A stretch of DNA of 64,000 nucleotides from Oceanospirillum multiglobuliferum (GCF_900167095.1 NZ_FUXG01000007.1:62001-126000), one strand, 5' to 3'. Positions 36,339 to 46,128 are shown, numbered from the stretch's first letter. Numbers and translations: made by a program. Notes: a model not told the origin generated them from the letters alone.

Positions 36339-37064
36339 ATGAAACAGATTTTTATCTCAGACCTGCATCTTAAAACCTTAGACGATCCTATTACCGAGCG
36401 CTTTTTCACTTTTCTAGACCAAGTGGCGATCCGTGCCGATCAGCTGTATATCTTGGGCGATTTCTTTGAATATTGGCTGGGTGACGATTACCAAACACCC
36501 CTCAGTATTGCGGTTGCTGAACGCCTGTCTTATTTGAGTCAACAGGGTGTCGCGCTGTTTTTTATGGCAGGTAACCGAGATTTTCTATTAAAAGACGACT
36601 ACGCCAAGCAATGTGGCATGACTTTATTGCCCGATCCTTACGCGTTACCCGCCCCGCAGCAGCACATTTTACTCAGTCATGGTGATCGCTTATGTACGGA
36701 TGATGTTGAGTATCAAAAGATTCGTCCGATGCTACGCAACCCCCAGTGGCAAAGTGAGTTTATTGCCAAGTCGATCCCTGAGCGAATCGCTTTTGCCTCT
36801 CAAGCGCGTCAACAAAGCCAAAGTAGCCAACAGCAAGCACAAGACAGTGGCTATGGTTTGGTGGATGTTAATTTAGAGGCGGTAGATCAACTCATGCGTG
36901 AATATCAGTGCAACCTTTTAATTCACGGTCATACCCATAGACCAAAACAGCACACTGCTTGTGATGGACAAGCTTTGCGATTGGTTTTAAGCGACTGGGA
37001 TAATCAAGTGTTCTATATAGAAATCAATGCCAACCAAACACCAGAACTTAAGCACTGGCATTAA
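36339..37064 (+). CDS. lpxH: UDP-2,3-diacylglucosamine diphosphatase
   Basis: LpxH removes UMP from UDP-2,3-diacylglucosamine to give lipid X in lipid A synthesis, at the inner face of the membrane. The 241-residue protein has all metallophosphoesterase motifs: FISDLHL, LGDFFEYWLGDD, AGNRDFLL, SHGDRLCTDD and IHGHTHRP. The ribosome site before ATG 36339 is weak. The terminator upstream suggests its own promoter in the 36275-36338 gap. Confidence 0.96.
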   Translation: MKQIFISDLHLKTLDDPITERFFTFLDQVAIRADQLYILGDFFEYWLGDDYQTPLSIAVAERLSYLSQQGVALFFMAGNRDFLLKDDYAKQCGMTLLPDPYALPAPQQHILLSHGDRLCTDDVEYQKIRPMLRNPQWQSEFIAKSIPERIAFASQARQQSQSSQQQAQDSGYGLVDVNLEAVDQLMREYQCNLLIHGHTHRPKQHTACDGQALRLVLSDWDNQVFYIEINANQTPELKHWH

Positions 37065-37101
37065 TAAAGTCTGCAGTATTAGAGAGAGAGAAGGCTTGCA
37101 G

Positions 37102-37872
37102 CTAGCCTGCAATAAAAACACGCCCAGCATCTGTTTCTAAGCAACGAATAGGATGCTGATAAAGCTGGCTGAGTTTTTCTTCGACTAATAGGTCAGCGAC
37201 ACAACCTTGCTCAGGGGGTTGATCGGGATACAGCAGAATCAGTTTATCGCAGAAACGCTGCGCTAAATTCAGATCGTGCAAACTCATTAATAAACAACCT
37301 TGCACCACTTTGATCTGAGCAGTAAGTAGGCTTAAGAGTTCTATTTGGTGATGTAGATCAAGATGGTTTGCAGGTTCATCTAATAACCAAACTTTAGGTT
37401 GCTGCACCAATAGGGTCGCAATTTTTAGGCGTTGGCGCTCCCCCCCTGAAAGTTGCTCTATGGGCCTGTGAGCATAGTCAGCCAACCCAACTTTAAGTAG
37501 TGCTTGTTCAGCTAGCAGATAGTCTTCTGGGGACTCCCATTGCCAAAAACCTAAGTGAGGATGACGCCCTTGCAACACGGTTTCTAATACCGTAGCAGGG
37601 AATTGCGCTTGATCATCTTGCAGTAAGAACCCCATCTGCTGAGCGCGTGTACGCGGTTTAAGCTGAGCAATGGCTTGGTCAAAAAGCCTGATTTCTCCCT
37701 GATCAGCTGCTCGAAAACCCGCTAAAGTGTGCAGCAATGTTGTTTTGCCTGCACCATTACCACCTAGAATGCCCCAGACTTCACCTGCATTCAGCTGAAG
37801 ATCAAACTGCTGGCAGATAGTTTTGCCACTGATACTGATTTTGAGTTGTTTTGCCGTTAAACAGTTCATCAT
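37102..37872 (-). CDS. btuD: Vitamin B12 ABC importer ATPase
   Basis: This is the ATP-hydrolysing subunit of a BtuCDF-type importer. Its 256 residues have Walker A GGNGAGKTT, signature LSGGERQRLKI, Walker B VWLLDEPANHLD and switch His in MSLHDLN. It is the third gene of the btuF-btuC-btuD unit, overlapping btuC by 4 bp. FecE/HmuV-type ATPases look similar; the BtuF-like binding protein in the same operon points to cobalamin. A weak TTGCAG/CTGCAA hairpin straddles its stop codon. Confidence 0.88.
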   Translation of the reverse strand: MMNCLTAKQLKISISGKTICQQFDLQLNAGEVWGILGGNGAGKTTLLHTLAGFRAADQGEIRLFDQAIAQLKPRTRAQQMGFLLQDDQAQFPATVLETVLQGRHPHLGFWQWESPEDYLLAEQALLKVGLADYAHRPIEQLSGGERQRLKIATLLVQQPKVWLLDEPANHLDLHHQIELLSLLTAQIKVVQGCLLMSLHDLNLAQRFCDKLILLYPDQPPEQGCVADLLVEEKLSQLYQHPIRCLETDAGRVFIAG

Positions 37873-38888
37873 AACTGGCCTCGATTACTCTTTTGCAGTA
37901 CCCACAAAAACATTGGCACGCCGATAAAAGCTGTAATAACCCCTACAGGTAACTGCTGCGGTGCTATTAAGGTACGCGCCAGTGTGTCTGCCAGTAGCAA
38001 TAAAGTACCTCCGGCGAGAGCCGCAGCAGGCAGTAAAACACGATGATCTGTTCCTATACTCAAGCGTAAAATATGCGGCACAACCAAGCCTAAAAACCCT
38101 ACGCTACCCGCCTGAGTAACCGCCGATGCTGTTAAAGCAGAGGCTAATAGATAGAGTGTTAGTTGTATTGGATAAACCGAAACGCCTAAAGCCTTAGCCT
38201 GCAACTCGCCCCGTAGCATTAAGTTTAAAGGGCGAGCTAATGCCCAACTCAGCGCCAAACAGATCAGTAAAACCGTTAAATTCACACCCGCTAAACTGGC
38301 ACGCGATAGGTCACCCATTAACCAGAACAACATGCCACGGAGATGGCTATCCTCACCTATTGATAGTAAAAAGCTTACTACAGCTCCCCAACCTGAAGCG
38401 GTGACAACCCCCGTTAATAACAAACGTGTGGGCGACCAACTGCCTTGCCCATGCGCCAAACCAAAAACGAGTAACAGGTTTACCAACGCCCCTACAAAAG
38501 CACTGCCTGATATCCAAAAAGCTCCCAAACCTAATGAGATACTGCACAGCGCACCCACCGCAGCGCCACCAGAAACCCCTAAGACATAAGGGTCTGCCAG
38601 TGGATTACGCAATAACACCTGCATTAAACAGCCTGCTACAGCCAGCTCTGCGCCTACAATCAGTGCAGCTAAGGTTCGTGGCAAACGCAACTCCATCACC
38701 ACTGTGCGCGTTAACGTCGGCTGATCATGGCTCAGTAGTTGCCACAAATCGGCAAAAGTCACTGAAATACTGCCTGACAGCAACGAGAGTGCCACGCTTC
38801 CCATGGCAGCCACACTAAGTAAGAGCAACACATAAAGTGCTTGTTTACGCTGTAAAGCAGGTTTAAATGTGGGCTGCTGGTTACTCAT
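37869..38888 (-). CDS. btuC: Vitamin B12 ABC importer permease
   Basis: This FecCD-family permease has 339 residues and about ten hydrophobic segments. Family motifs seen are MELRLPRTLAALIVGAELA, ADPYVLGVSGGAAVGA, GSVGFLGLVVPHILR and ELPVG-like QQLPVGVITAFIGVPMF. It pairs with BtuD and receives substrate from BtuF in the inner membrane. It overlaps btuF by 8 bp and btuD by 4 bp, so all three are tightly coupled. Specificity for cobalamin over heme or siderophore rests on BtuF. Confidence 0.9.
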   Translation of the reverse strand: MSNQQPTFKPALQRKQALYVLLLLSVAAMGSVALSLLSGSISVTFADLWQLLSHDQPTLTRTVVMELRLPRTLAALIVGAELAVAGCLMQVLLRNPLADPYVLGVSGGAAVGALCSISLGLGAFWISGSAFVGALVNLLLVFGLAHGQGSWSPTRLLLTGVVTASGWGAVVSFLLSIGEDSHLRGMLFWLMGDLSRASLAGVNLTVLLICLALSWALARPLNLMLRGELQAKALGVSVYPIQLTLYLLASALTASAVTQAGSVGFLGLVVPHILRLSIGTDHRVLLPAAALAGGTLLLLADTLARTLIAPQQLPVGVITAFIGVPMFLWVLQKSNRGQL

Positions 38889-39795
38889 TAGATGCCTTAG
38901 ATAAACGTTGGCGGGTTTGCGCCAACTGCTGACACATCAAAATGGCTCCCTGAAGCACTCTTGGCGTTTGACGTTGAATTAAATCAGGTGGAATAAAGTG
39001 CAGCTGTTGCTGTTTTACCGCGTTTAAACTCGGCCAATACTGCCAAGCATCTAGCCACTCGGGTCGCTGCTCTTCCATACCACTGGCGATAATTACATCG
39101 GGATTGGCTTGTAATACCGCCTCAACACTGATACGAGGGGCTATGCTATTCAAATCGGCAAAGACATTTTGACCACCACAAAGCTCTATCACTTGTGATA
39201 TCAAGTTTTCCTGATTGATGGTAATTAAAGGCTCATCCCAGACTTGATAAAACACCCGCACAGGTCGCTGTTGACTATACTGCTGTTTGAGCGTGACAAG
39301 ACCTTGATGAAGCTGTTCAGCTATTTTTTCTGCACTATCAGCATGCCCTGTTAGCAGTCCTAGCTTTCGCACCGTAACAGGTAGCTGCTCTAAATACCGG
39401 GTTTCAGTCAGATAAACAGGCATGCCTAAACGCTTTAATTGCTCAATAGCTGCTGGACTATTACCACTATACCATGCCACAACAAGATCAGGGTTAAGTG
39501 CCAATACAGACTCTAGATCAACTTGATTATAGCTTCCAACCGATGTGATTCTCTGCGCTTCTTCTGGGAAGTTACTATAACTCACCACCCCTACCACTTG
39601 CTTGCCAGCGCCAGCACTAAACAGTAGCTCAGTCGTACTGGGCGCTAAGCTAACAATACGCTGCGCGGGTTGACTGAGTTTAACCTTATGCCCCCTATCA
39701 TCTTGCACCTCTATCACAACAGTGCTTGCAATCGCCTGCGTGATGGACAAATAAGCAAGCAGAAAAGCGGATAAAAGATGATTCAAGGCTGGCAT
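38881..39795 (-). CDS. btuF: Vitamin B12 periplasmic binding protein
   Basis: This periplasmic binding protein of 304 residues has a signal peptide (MPALNHLLSAFLLAYLSITQAIAS). BtuF-like features are RIVSLAPSTTELLFSAGAGK, VVSYSNFPEEA, LNPDLVVAWYSGN and a long connecting helix; the aromatic/small residues of VAWYSGN align with the cobalamin-contacting segment of BtuF. It is the first gene of btuFCD. No cobalamin riboswitch was found in the short upstream gap, so control may be different or the promoter minimal. Confidence 0.85.
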   Translation of the reverse strand: MPALNHLLSAFLLAYLSITQAIASTVVIEVQDDRGHKVKLSQPAQRIVSLAPSTTELLFSAGAGKQVVGVVSYSNFPEEAQRITSVGSYNQVDLESVLALNPDLVVAWYSGNSPAAIEQLKRLGMPVYLTETRYLEQLPVTVRKLGLLTGHADSAEKIAEQLHQGLVTLKQQYSQQRPVRVFYQVWDEPLITINQENLISQVIELCGGQNVFADLNSIAPRISVEAVLQANPDVIIASGMEEQRPEWLDAWQYWPSLNAVKQQQLHFIPPDLIQRQTPRVLQGAILMCQQLAQTRQRLSKASNE

Positions 39796-39966
39796 TCTCT
39801 TTTAAAGCAGATGTTATGAGTGAACATTTCTGTCATACAGTAATGTTTGGGGTGGCAAATTCTGAGTGCTCAAGATAGGTTTGTAAAGCTAAAGGGTGTC
39901 TGCTTTGAATACAAAATAATATCTGAGACACAGCACTATTTGCACTGCGCCCCAGATACTTGGTTT

Positions 39967-40000
39967 CTCACCAAGGTAGAATGCGATTGACCTTGGTGAG
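39967..40000 (-). terminator. Hairpin downstream of the porin gene
   Basis: CTCACCAAGGT (39967-39977) pairs with ACCTTGGTGAG (39990-40000), an 11-bp stem. No T-run follows on the minus strand, so it may be an mRNA-stabilising hairpin or weak terminator between the porin and btuF. The rest of the 39796-40035 gap holds nothing recognisable. Confidence 0.5.
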
Positions 40001-40035
40001 TAGTACGCAGAGAGAGAAATCTATTTCAATGTAAC

Positions 40036-41103
40036 TTACCAGCTAAATGAAGCACCTAGTGCTAACTGTGTTGTATCTTTAGATGCTGTTAATGACATCA
40101 CGTCATACTCAGCAACTAATTTTAGGCTTTCGTTAACATCATAGAATACTGCCGCCGCATCCAACTCTTTCTTAGAACCGCTAAAGTCAGTCTCACCGTG
40201 AGACAGCACTAATTTTGTTGCCCCCATAACATAAGAGCCTTGAACTAACATGCCATCACTTTTAGCTTCTGTTGCCAAAACCTGATCAGCAAGCGCAGTG
40301 CTGATACCTTTTTGATCGAAGCCTGAAACTGTGACTTGGAAACCAGACATCGCCACACGCACACCATAAGCAACACCTGATGCGTCAACATCTGTCGCAT
40401 CATTTTTCCCTGATGCTACACCTACCCATGCAGATAGCTTCGCACCTTCAATCTCTTTTGCATAAGTTGCTTCTGCTTCTACGCGCAGTGAGTTATCGGT
40501 ATTGGCTGCAGTCTGTTCTCCCGATTGAGGGTCTAACAGAGATACCGCAACCTTTAAGCCACTCATATCGTTAGTACGGTAAGTCAACTGCGCTTTAGGC
40601 ACAGCATAAGGGTAACCTGTTGAAATATTACCAAAAGTCACGCCGCCTGTGTTCTGCATAGGTAGACCTGTGCCAAACAACAGTTCATCATTGAAGACAT
40701 TAGAGCGCGCATAGATACCAAAATCTTTACCAAATAGTACCTGACCAAAGCTGCCATCAACTGTTGCGTAGAACTGGCGAACATCAATCGCTGTATCGGT
40801 AACATTATTGCTACCATCATTAATGGTCACCCAGAATGAAGAACGACCACCCAATGTTAGGTCGCCCGCTTGCTTGCTGACATTAAAGCCGATGTAGTTA
40901 GGCAAAAAACCCATACGCACTCGGGTTTGCGTTTCTTGAGTCTGCTTATCATCAGTGTGTGTCAGAAAAGTGTTGAAATGGCCATCTGCAGAAAAGCTAG
41001 TGCCATTTTGATCATACAGAGACACCGCAGCCTGAGCCTGAGAGGCAACCGCGATGGATAAGGCGATAGGAGATAGTGCTAAAAGGATTCTGTTACGTTG
41101 CAT
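40036..41103 (-). CDS. General Gram-negative porin
   Basis: This is an outer-membrane trimeric porin-type barrel of 355 residues. The signal peptide (MQRNRILLALSPIALSIAVASQAQA) is followed by AVSLYDQNGTSFSADGHFNTFL, the typical porin opening. GQVLFGKDFGIYARSN precedes the constriction-loop region, beta strands alternate throughout, and it ends in aromatic SFSW for barrel assembly. It is transcribed alone. Substrate preference cannot be read from the sequence. It is unlike the barrel gene of the qhp cluster. Confidence 0.9.
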   Translation of the reverse strand: MQRNRILLALSPIALSIAVASQAQAAVSLYDQNGTSFSADGHFNTFLTHTDDKQTQETQTRVRMGFLPNYIGFNVSKQAGDLTLGGRSSFWVTINDGSNNVTDTAIDVRQFYATVDGSFGQVLFGKDFGIYARSNVFNDELLFGTGLPMQNTGGVTFGNISTGYPYAVPKAQLTYRTNDMSGLKVAVSLLDPQSGEQTAANTDNSLRVEAEATYAKEIEGAKLSAWVGVASGKNDATDVDASGVAYGVRVAMSGFQVTVSGFDQKGISTALADQVLATEAKSDGMLVQGSYVMGATKLVLSHGETDFSGSKKELDAAAVFYDVNESLKLVAEYDVMSLTASKDTTQLALGASFSW

Positions 41104-41297
41104 AATACGCTCACTGTATATTGTTATTTTTGTTCACATTGCCCTGAGGCAAGATGATTATTTGCAATAACCGTTGGGCGGCATATCAAGCTTTGAGTCT
41201 AATTATCTTGTACTTTACGATATAGCTATTTAGGTGATAAAAGGACTACATCTAATAGCCATAGTAAGTGGCTTCTCGGCCTATTTTCCTGAAATAA

Positions 41298-42188
41298 CTA
41301 CAGTCCACTTTGCATTTCAGCAATCATCCAGTCTTTGAACACCTTCATACCATAAGAGAGTGGGCGCTGCTTTTGATACACCAAATAAAAAGATTTATGT
41401 GTATCCAGCTTAATATCAAATGGCATGATCAATTTCCCCTGCTCAATTTCACGAGAGGTCAGTGTACTGTCTGCTAGCGCAACACCTAAACTTTCCTGAG
41501 CGGCACCTGTTGCAAGCTGGCTACTAGATAACTGCAATCCTCTGCTGAAGCCTTTATATTCTACCCCTGCCAGTTGCAGCCATTCCGGCCATTCATAGGC
41601 CCGCTTGCTAACATGGATTAATGTATGGTGGCGTAAATCTGCAGGCTCGTTCAGTGGATGTCGCCCTTTTAATAACGCTGGACTACAGACAGGCACTAGC
41701 CAAACATTTCTCAGAAAATGTACTTCAATGTCATGCCAATCACCATGACCAAAATACACTGCCATATCGGTATTTTGCTTATTGAAGTCGATCAAGCCAG
41801 AAGATGCACTGATTTGCAGCTCAACATCTGGATAGAGTGCCTGAAATCTTGTCATACGAGGCATCAACCAACGAATCAAAAAGTTGGGTGCAACGCTAAT
41901 GGTCACAGTATCGCGCTCAGGATTCGCTGTTAACCTATAAGTAGCGGCTTCAATTTCATCTAAAGCACTTCGTACAGATTGTAAGTATTGAGCGCCTGCC
42001 GCGGTTAGCTCAACTTTGCGTTTATTACGGCGAAATAAACTTAAGCCCAGATAAGTTTCTAAGCTTTTTATTTGATGACTGACAGCTGACGCAGTGAGAA
42101 ATAGCTCTTCAGCAGCTATTGCAAAGCTTTCATTGCGGGCTGCGGCTTCAAAGATACGAATGGCATTCATTGGGGGGAGTCGGCGCAT
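41298..42188 (-). CDS. LysR-family regulator, GcvA-like
   Basis: This is a 296-residue transcription factor. The N-terminal winged helix (about 6-65) reads LPPMNAIRIFEAAARNESFAIAAEEL..., with the recognition helix TASAVSHQIKSLE. The effector domain follows from about 92 (VTISVAPNFLIRWLMPRM). The MRRLPPMNAIRIFEAAAR opening is typical of GcvA-type members. It is divergent from the small gene at 42396 across a 207-bp gap, in which TGATTG (42238-42243) and CAATCA (42259-42264) form a spaced dyad that could be its site (weak). The real target is unknown; beta-lactamase and glycine-cleavage regulators share this type. Confidence 0.9.
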   Translation of the reverse strand: MRRLPPMNAIRIFEAAARNESFAIAAEELFLTASAVSHQIKSLETYLGLSLFRRNKRKVELTAAGAQYLQSVRSALDEIEAATYRLTANPERDTVTISVAPNFLIRWLMPRMTRFQALYPDVELQISASSGLIDFNKQNTDMAVYFGHGDWHDIEVHFLRNVWLVPVCSPALLKGRHPLNEPADLRHHTLIHVSKRAYEWPEWLQLAGVEYKGFSRGLQLSSSQLATGAAQESLGVALADSTLTSREIEQGKLIMPFDIKLDTHKSFYLVYQKQRPLSYGMKVFKDWMIAEMQSGL

Positions 42189-42395
42189 ACTAGTCTGTCG
42201 CTTTTAGGGTCAGGCTTAATAGTAAATGACAAATTAATGATTGGTTAGTTTTTTTCATCAATCAGGTTAAAAAAGGTCGTTTGTTTCCCTATAAGAATCG
42301 CTCTACCATAGCGACATACTTTAGATCGACCACAAATAAGTAAGTGCTCGAAACTAGCTAAAGCCCTTATTCTATCGGATATACAGGACAATATT

Positions 42396-42581
42396 ATGAA
42401 CCACGAAATCAAAAAAGACAGCCTTGGCAATGTTGATGTTGAATTTTATATTGCAAAGGCAAAAGCAGAGCGTGATGCTGCCATTTCAACTTTTTTCACC
42501 AATCTGCAAGCGGATATTATGCGCAAAGTGAGCTTTAAACTGCCTAAAATCAACTTGAACTTTGGCCGTCATGCACACTAA
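42396..42581 (+). CDS. Small protein of unknown function (61 residues)
   Basis: I do not recognise this gene. ATG 42396 is served by AGGA at 42385-42388. The predicted product is charged at the start (MNHEIKKDSLGNVDVEF), has one amphipathic helix (YIAKAKAERDAAISTFFTNL), and ends in a basic, aromatic tail (KLPKINLNFGRHAH). There is no signal peptide or full membrane span. Its codon pattern looks coding, and it stands alone, divergent from the LysR gene. A membrane-surface or regulatory role for the helix is speculation. Confidence 0.6.
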   Translation: MNHEIKKDSLGNVDVEFYIAKAKAERDAAISTFFTNLQADIMRKVSFKLPKINLNFGRHAH

Positions 42582-42704
42582 TTATTAAGCTAGACAATAA
42601 CGGCAATGCAGTAAAATATTTCTAGAAGAGTGTACCGCCTGATGGCAGAGCAATAACAAGCAAGATACTTCTGTCAGATACAACCGCTATACTTACAGCT
42701 GTAA

Positions 42705-42737
42705 ATGGGTTGCTTTCTTTTGATACAAGCAACCCAT
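42705..42737 (+). terminator. Hairpin, possible terminator of the small gene
   Basis: ATGGGTTGCTT (42705-42715) pairs perfectly with AAGCAACCCAT (42727-42737) around an 11-nt T-rich loop. No T-run follows directly, so the terminator call is uncertain. Confidence 0.45.
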
Positions 42738-42811
42738 CATGTTCTATCCCTCACTATGATTCCTTTTCCCCATCCTTTTTCATCTTGAAATTACTATTCT
42801 AGCTTGAAAAA

Positions 42812-42829
42812 ACTAGGGTTTACCCTAGT
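42812..42829. promoter_or_regulatory. Perfect dyad, candidate operator
   Basis: ACTAGGGT and ACCCTAGT flank TT, an 18-bp palindrome set in an A-rich tract about 110 bp before the chemoreceptor ATG. The form suits a dimeric repressor or activator; the protein is unknown. Confidence 0.5.
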
Positions 42830-42850
42830 AACGAAAATCATTTCCATTGT

Positions 42851-42877
42851 CTATGTTTACTTCAGATGCGCCATAAA
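42851..42877 (+). promoter_or_regulatory. Weak sigma28 (FliA)-like promoter
   Basis: CTATGTTT, 11 bp, then GCCATAAA resembles TAAAGTTT-N11-GCCGATAA with about 5 of 8 matches in each box. Position and spacing suit the chemoreceptor gene, but the match is poor. Confidence 0.3.
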
Positions 42878-42940
42878 TAGTATTTTTACTCTAACCATGG
42901 CTGCATATTTCTAGAATTTGTCATTAACAGGAGTAATGTG

Positions 42941-44620
42941 ATGACAACCCAAACATCAGACTCGCACTATGATGAAACACTAAAAGAAACTCCCTTCAAA
43001 CTCCGGCTATCGCTAGGATTTATGGTACCACTAGCCACTTTATTGATATTAGGCATTATTGCGCTTTGGGGCATTAAGGAGGTCTCCGCAGGTTTAGAAA
43101 CCGTTTACAAAGATCGTGTTGTGCCGCTAAGCAGCCTCAAAGTTATCTCAGATGATTATGCGGTATTGATCATTGACAGTATCAATAAAGCAGATAACGG
43201 TATGATCACCGCTGAGAACGCTTATCAGAAAATTCAGCAGGCTGAACAACGTATACAAGGAATATGGGCAGCATACCTTAAAACAGAACTCACTCCCGAA
43301 GAAAGCCAGCTGGCGACAGAGGCAGAAATTCTTTTTGCTGTCGCAGACGCAGCTGTTCAGCAAGCGTCAACACAGTTGAAAAACCTCTCTGGTATCACGA
43401 CTCATCAACTAAGTGAGCTTAATGGCCCAATGTATCTTGCGGTAGATCCTGTCAGCGAGAAAATCAACCAATTAGTTGCATTACAATTAAAGGTTGCAAA
43501 ACAAGAATATTTGAAAGCAAACGCTCACTACGCAGAAGTTCGTAACATTATCATTGCACTACTATCCACTGCATTTTTAGGCAGTTTAGCCGCAGGCATT
43601 TATATTATTACCTGTGTTTCCCGCCAGCTAGGGGAGGAGCCAGAGCGAGTTCGGGTACTAACATCAAGAGTTGCCAAGGGCGACCTAACAATACCAACTG
43701 ATCACAATAGCCATCCAGATAGTATCATGGTCGCTGTGAGCGCAATGGCTAAAGACCTTGAACAAGTTGTGCAAAATGTCAAAAACTCTACCCAGGAAAT
43801 TGCAACCCTAGGCACTCAACTACACCAAAGAACAGAAGCAACCCGACAGCTCTTGCAAATACAAAGTGATGAAACACAGCAGATATCTAGCGCGATGACA
43901 GAGATGAATGCCACAGTTCATGAAGTTGCCAGCAGCGCCACAATGGCTGCTCAGGCAAGCCACAAGGTAGAACATGAGATGGAAAAAGGGCTTGTTGTAA
44001 TCGAAAAAAGTATAAACAGCGTACACCATCTCGCTGCAGAGGTTAACCAATCAGCTTTAGTGATTAGTAAGCTTGCTGAAGATAGTGAGCAGGTTGAAAC
44101 TATTCTAAGTGTTATTGGAGGCATTGCGGAACAAACAAATTTGCTTGCCTTAAATGCTGCAATTGAGGCAGCAAGGGCCGGAGAGCAAGGTCGAGGATTT
44201 GCAGTTGTAGCGGATGAGGTGCGCACATTAGCAAGCCGTACACACCAATCAACAGAGCAGATTCATACTATGATTTGTCGCATACAAGAGGGTGTCGCGA
44301 GCGCTGTTAAGGTGATGCGCAATAATGAAGCAGTTGCCAAACAATCTGTACTATTGACAGAGTCTACTCGGCAAAGCCTGTATGAAATTAACCTTTCCGT
44401 AAAAACTGTTAATGATATGAATACCCAAATTGCGAGTGCAGCTGAAGAGCAAAGCTTAGTCTCTGAAGAGATTCACCGTAATATTGCTGCGATTAATGAT
44501 ATTACATTACAAAGTAACGAAGCGTTCAATGAGGTTTGGCAAGCAGCGAGCAACTTAATGTCAATGGCTGAAAACTTAGAAGCTCAAGTCAGCTATTTCA
44601 AGTTAAAGCCTAACCAGTGA
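42941..44620 (+). CDS. Methyl-accepting chemotaxis protein with four-helix-bundle sensor
   Basis: This is a transmembrane chemoreceptor of 559 residues. ATG 42941 is chosen because AGGAG at 42929-42933 gives a 7-nt spacing; the GTG at 42938 is less well placed. TM1 is near 30-50 ([19 protein letters not shown]), an all-helical periplasmic 4HB-type sensor follows (about 52-195), then TM2 near 200-220, HAMP, and the signalling domain with the conserved tip [20 protein letters not shown]. No pentapeptide tether is present at the C-terminus. The ligand is unknown; 4HB sensors commonly detect small organic or amino acids. Confidence 0.93.
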   Translation: MTTQTSDSHYDETLKETPFKLRLSLGFMVPLATLLILGIIALWGIKEVSAGLETVYKDRVVPLSSLKVISDDYAVLIIDSINKADNGMITAENAYQKIQQAEQRIQGIWAAYLKTELTPEESQLATEAEILFAVADAAVQQASTQLKNLSGITTHQLSELNGPMYLAVDPVSEKINQLVALQLKVAKQEYLKANAHYAEVRNIIIALLSTAFLGSLAAGIYIITCVSRQLGEEPERVRVLTSRVAKGDLTIPTDHNSHPDSIMVAVSAMAKDLEQVVQNVKNSTQEIATLGTQLHQRTEATRQLLQIQSDETQQISSAMTEMNATVHEVASSATMAAQASHKVEHEMEKGLVVIEKSINSVHHLAAEVNQSALVISKLAEDSEQVETILSVIGGIAEQTNLLALNAAIEAARAGEQGRGFAVVADEVRTLASRTHQSTEQIHTMICRIQEGVASAVKVMRNNEAVAKQSVLLTESTRQSLYEINLSVKTVNDMNTQIASAAEEQSLVSEEIHRNIAAINDITLQSNEAFNEVWQAASNLMSMAENLEAQVSYFKLKPNQ

Positions 44621-44673
44621 TAGCGCCTATGATTACACCTGCTGTTTGATAATGAACAAAAAGCACCTCAAAG

Positions 44674-46128
44674 TTAGTGCCTAATATTCATGCAGTTAGG
44701 CATTAACTTTACAAGCAGTTCAAGCTGCTGTTTTGCAATATTAACCTCATCTACCCCTGTAGTAAGCGACCAGCCCGCATTCACTCGAAAACAGTCTTGA
44801 TAGAGTGGTAAGGTAGAAAATGCGGGCCCTATACGAATATCTAAACTCTGCTCACAAGCTGCCCGCCATAAAGCTTGGCTATTGAGGTTTGGAACTTGAA
44901 GCCACAAAACCAAACCGCCAGTGGGACTACTAATTGCCGTTTCTATTGGTAAGCGCTCTGATAGAAAGGCTCGGTATTCTCTAATATTTTGCTGAAGCCT
45001 CAAGCGAGTTTTCTGTAAATGGCTGTGATACTGCCCGCTATTAATAAAGTCTGCTAAACCTGCCTGCACAGGCGCGCTAACACCAAAATGGCTAATCCCA
45101 TGTTGCTTAAGATAAACTGGAAGGTGACGCCCCGCTAAACACCAGCCCAACCGAAAGCCAGCAGTTAGCGTCTTAGAAACAGAGCCACACCACAATACAT
45201 AACCACCTTTATCCCAATACTTAGCAGGCAATGGCATAACCTTGCCATGCCCAAGCTCCATATAAATATCATCTTCAATAATGGGTATTTGATAGCGATT
45301 GGCTAATGCTGCCAGCGCCTGCTTTTGCGAAGGCGACATACTGATTCCTTGGGGGTTCATATGAGAGGTGCTAAATAAACCTGCAACAACAGTACCTTGA
45401 GCCAAGTGTTGCTCTAATTGCTCTAGGTCGATACCTTCAGAGGTACTCGGAATCTCAACCACTCTTCGCCCCAATCCCCCTAGCAACTCTAATAAACCAC
45501 TGAAACAGGGGGAGCTGATTGCAATAGCATCACCTGTACTAGAAATGGCCTCTAATGCAATCCGCACGGCATCAATACATCCATTAGCAATCACTAACTC
45601 ATTGGCAGAAAAAGGAAAACCATAGTGTGCAAAGTGCTGTTCTAATGAGCGTCTCAGTGCAAGATCTCCTTGGCGATCAGGGTAACGGTGTATCTCATGA
45701 CCGAGCCGCTTAAGGCCACGCTTCATACTATTGTGCAAGGCATTAGTCGGCATATCGCTAGGATTCAGTTGTGAGATACCAAGCGGCCCAGAGTATTTTG
45801 GGTGGTGCAGATCAGATTCTTGAATGGCGACATGAGTGGGACGGCTGAGAAACTGTGGTAAACAAGGTGTACGCTGTTCAGACAGCGGCAGTGCCACATA
45901 AAAACCAGACTGCGGTTTAGCAATAATCCAGCCCAGCTCCTCTAAAAGATGGTAGCAATTCAATGCGGTCGTCATGCTAACACTGAACAAACGGGAAAGG
46001 TTTCGAAGAGAGGGCATCCTAGCCCCCAGACTGAGCTTACCTTCTCTAATATCCTCGATAATCTGCTCTGCGATTACTTTGTAACGCACTTGCCACCTCT
46101 GCCATCTTAAGTAGGTACTTATTTTCAT
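44674..46128 (-). CDS. MocR-type GntR/aminotransferase regulator
   Basis: This is a PLP-binding transcription factor of 484 residues. ATG 46128 is used because the longer frame starts with TTG. The GntR-type winged helix (about 10-75) includes LSLGARMPSLRNLSRLFSVS and the recognition part TTALNCYHLLEELGW. The rest is a type I aminotransferase fold with PLP lysine in GSVSKTLTAGFRLGW. It faces an EamA-family exporter across about 115 bp. MocR proteins often control a divergent neighbour, so the exporter is the likely target (inference). Confidence 0.92.
   Translation of the reverse strand: MKISTYLRWQRWQVRYKVIAEQIIEDIREGKLSLGARMPSLRNLSRLFSVSMTTALNCYHLLEELGWIIAKPQSGFYVALPLSEQRTPCLPQFLSRPTHVAIQESDLHHPKYSGPLGISQLNPSDMPTNALHNSMKRGLKRLGHEIHRYPDRQGDLALRRSLEQHFAHYGFPFSANELVIANGCIDAVRIALEAISSTGDAIAISSPCFSGLLELLGGLGRRVVEIPSTSEGIDLEQLEQHLAQGTVVAGLFSTSHMNPQGISMSPSQKQALAALANRYQIPIIEDDIYMELGHGKVMPLPAKYWDKGGYVLWCGSVSKTLTAGFRLGWCLAGRHLPVYLKQHGISHFGVSAPVQAGLADFINSGQYHSHLQKTRLRLQQNIREYRAFLSERLPIETAISSPTGGLVLWLQVPNLNSQALWRAACEQSLDIRIGPAFSTLPLYQDCFRVNAGWSLTTGVDEVNIAKQQLELLVKLMPNCMNIRH

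Larger units (their letters stand above)
42582..42940. other. 359-bp intergenic region upstream of the 4HB chemoreceptor
   Basis: This gap contains three structured elements, listed separately: a hairpin at 42705-42737, a perfect dyad at 42812-42829 and a weak FliA-like promoter at 42851-42877. An AGGAG ribosome site at 42929-42933 ends it. No gene is supported. Confidence 0.6.

Noticed and set aside
39796-40035. Cobalamin riboswitch upstream of btuF
   Set aside because: The gap is short and partly taken by a porin-side hairpin. None of the conserved cobalamin riboswitch blocks could be found on the minus strand.
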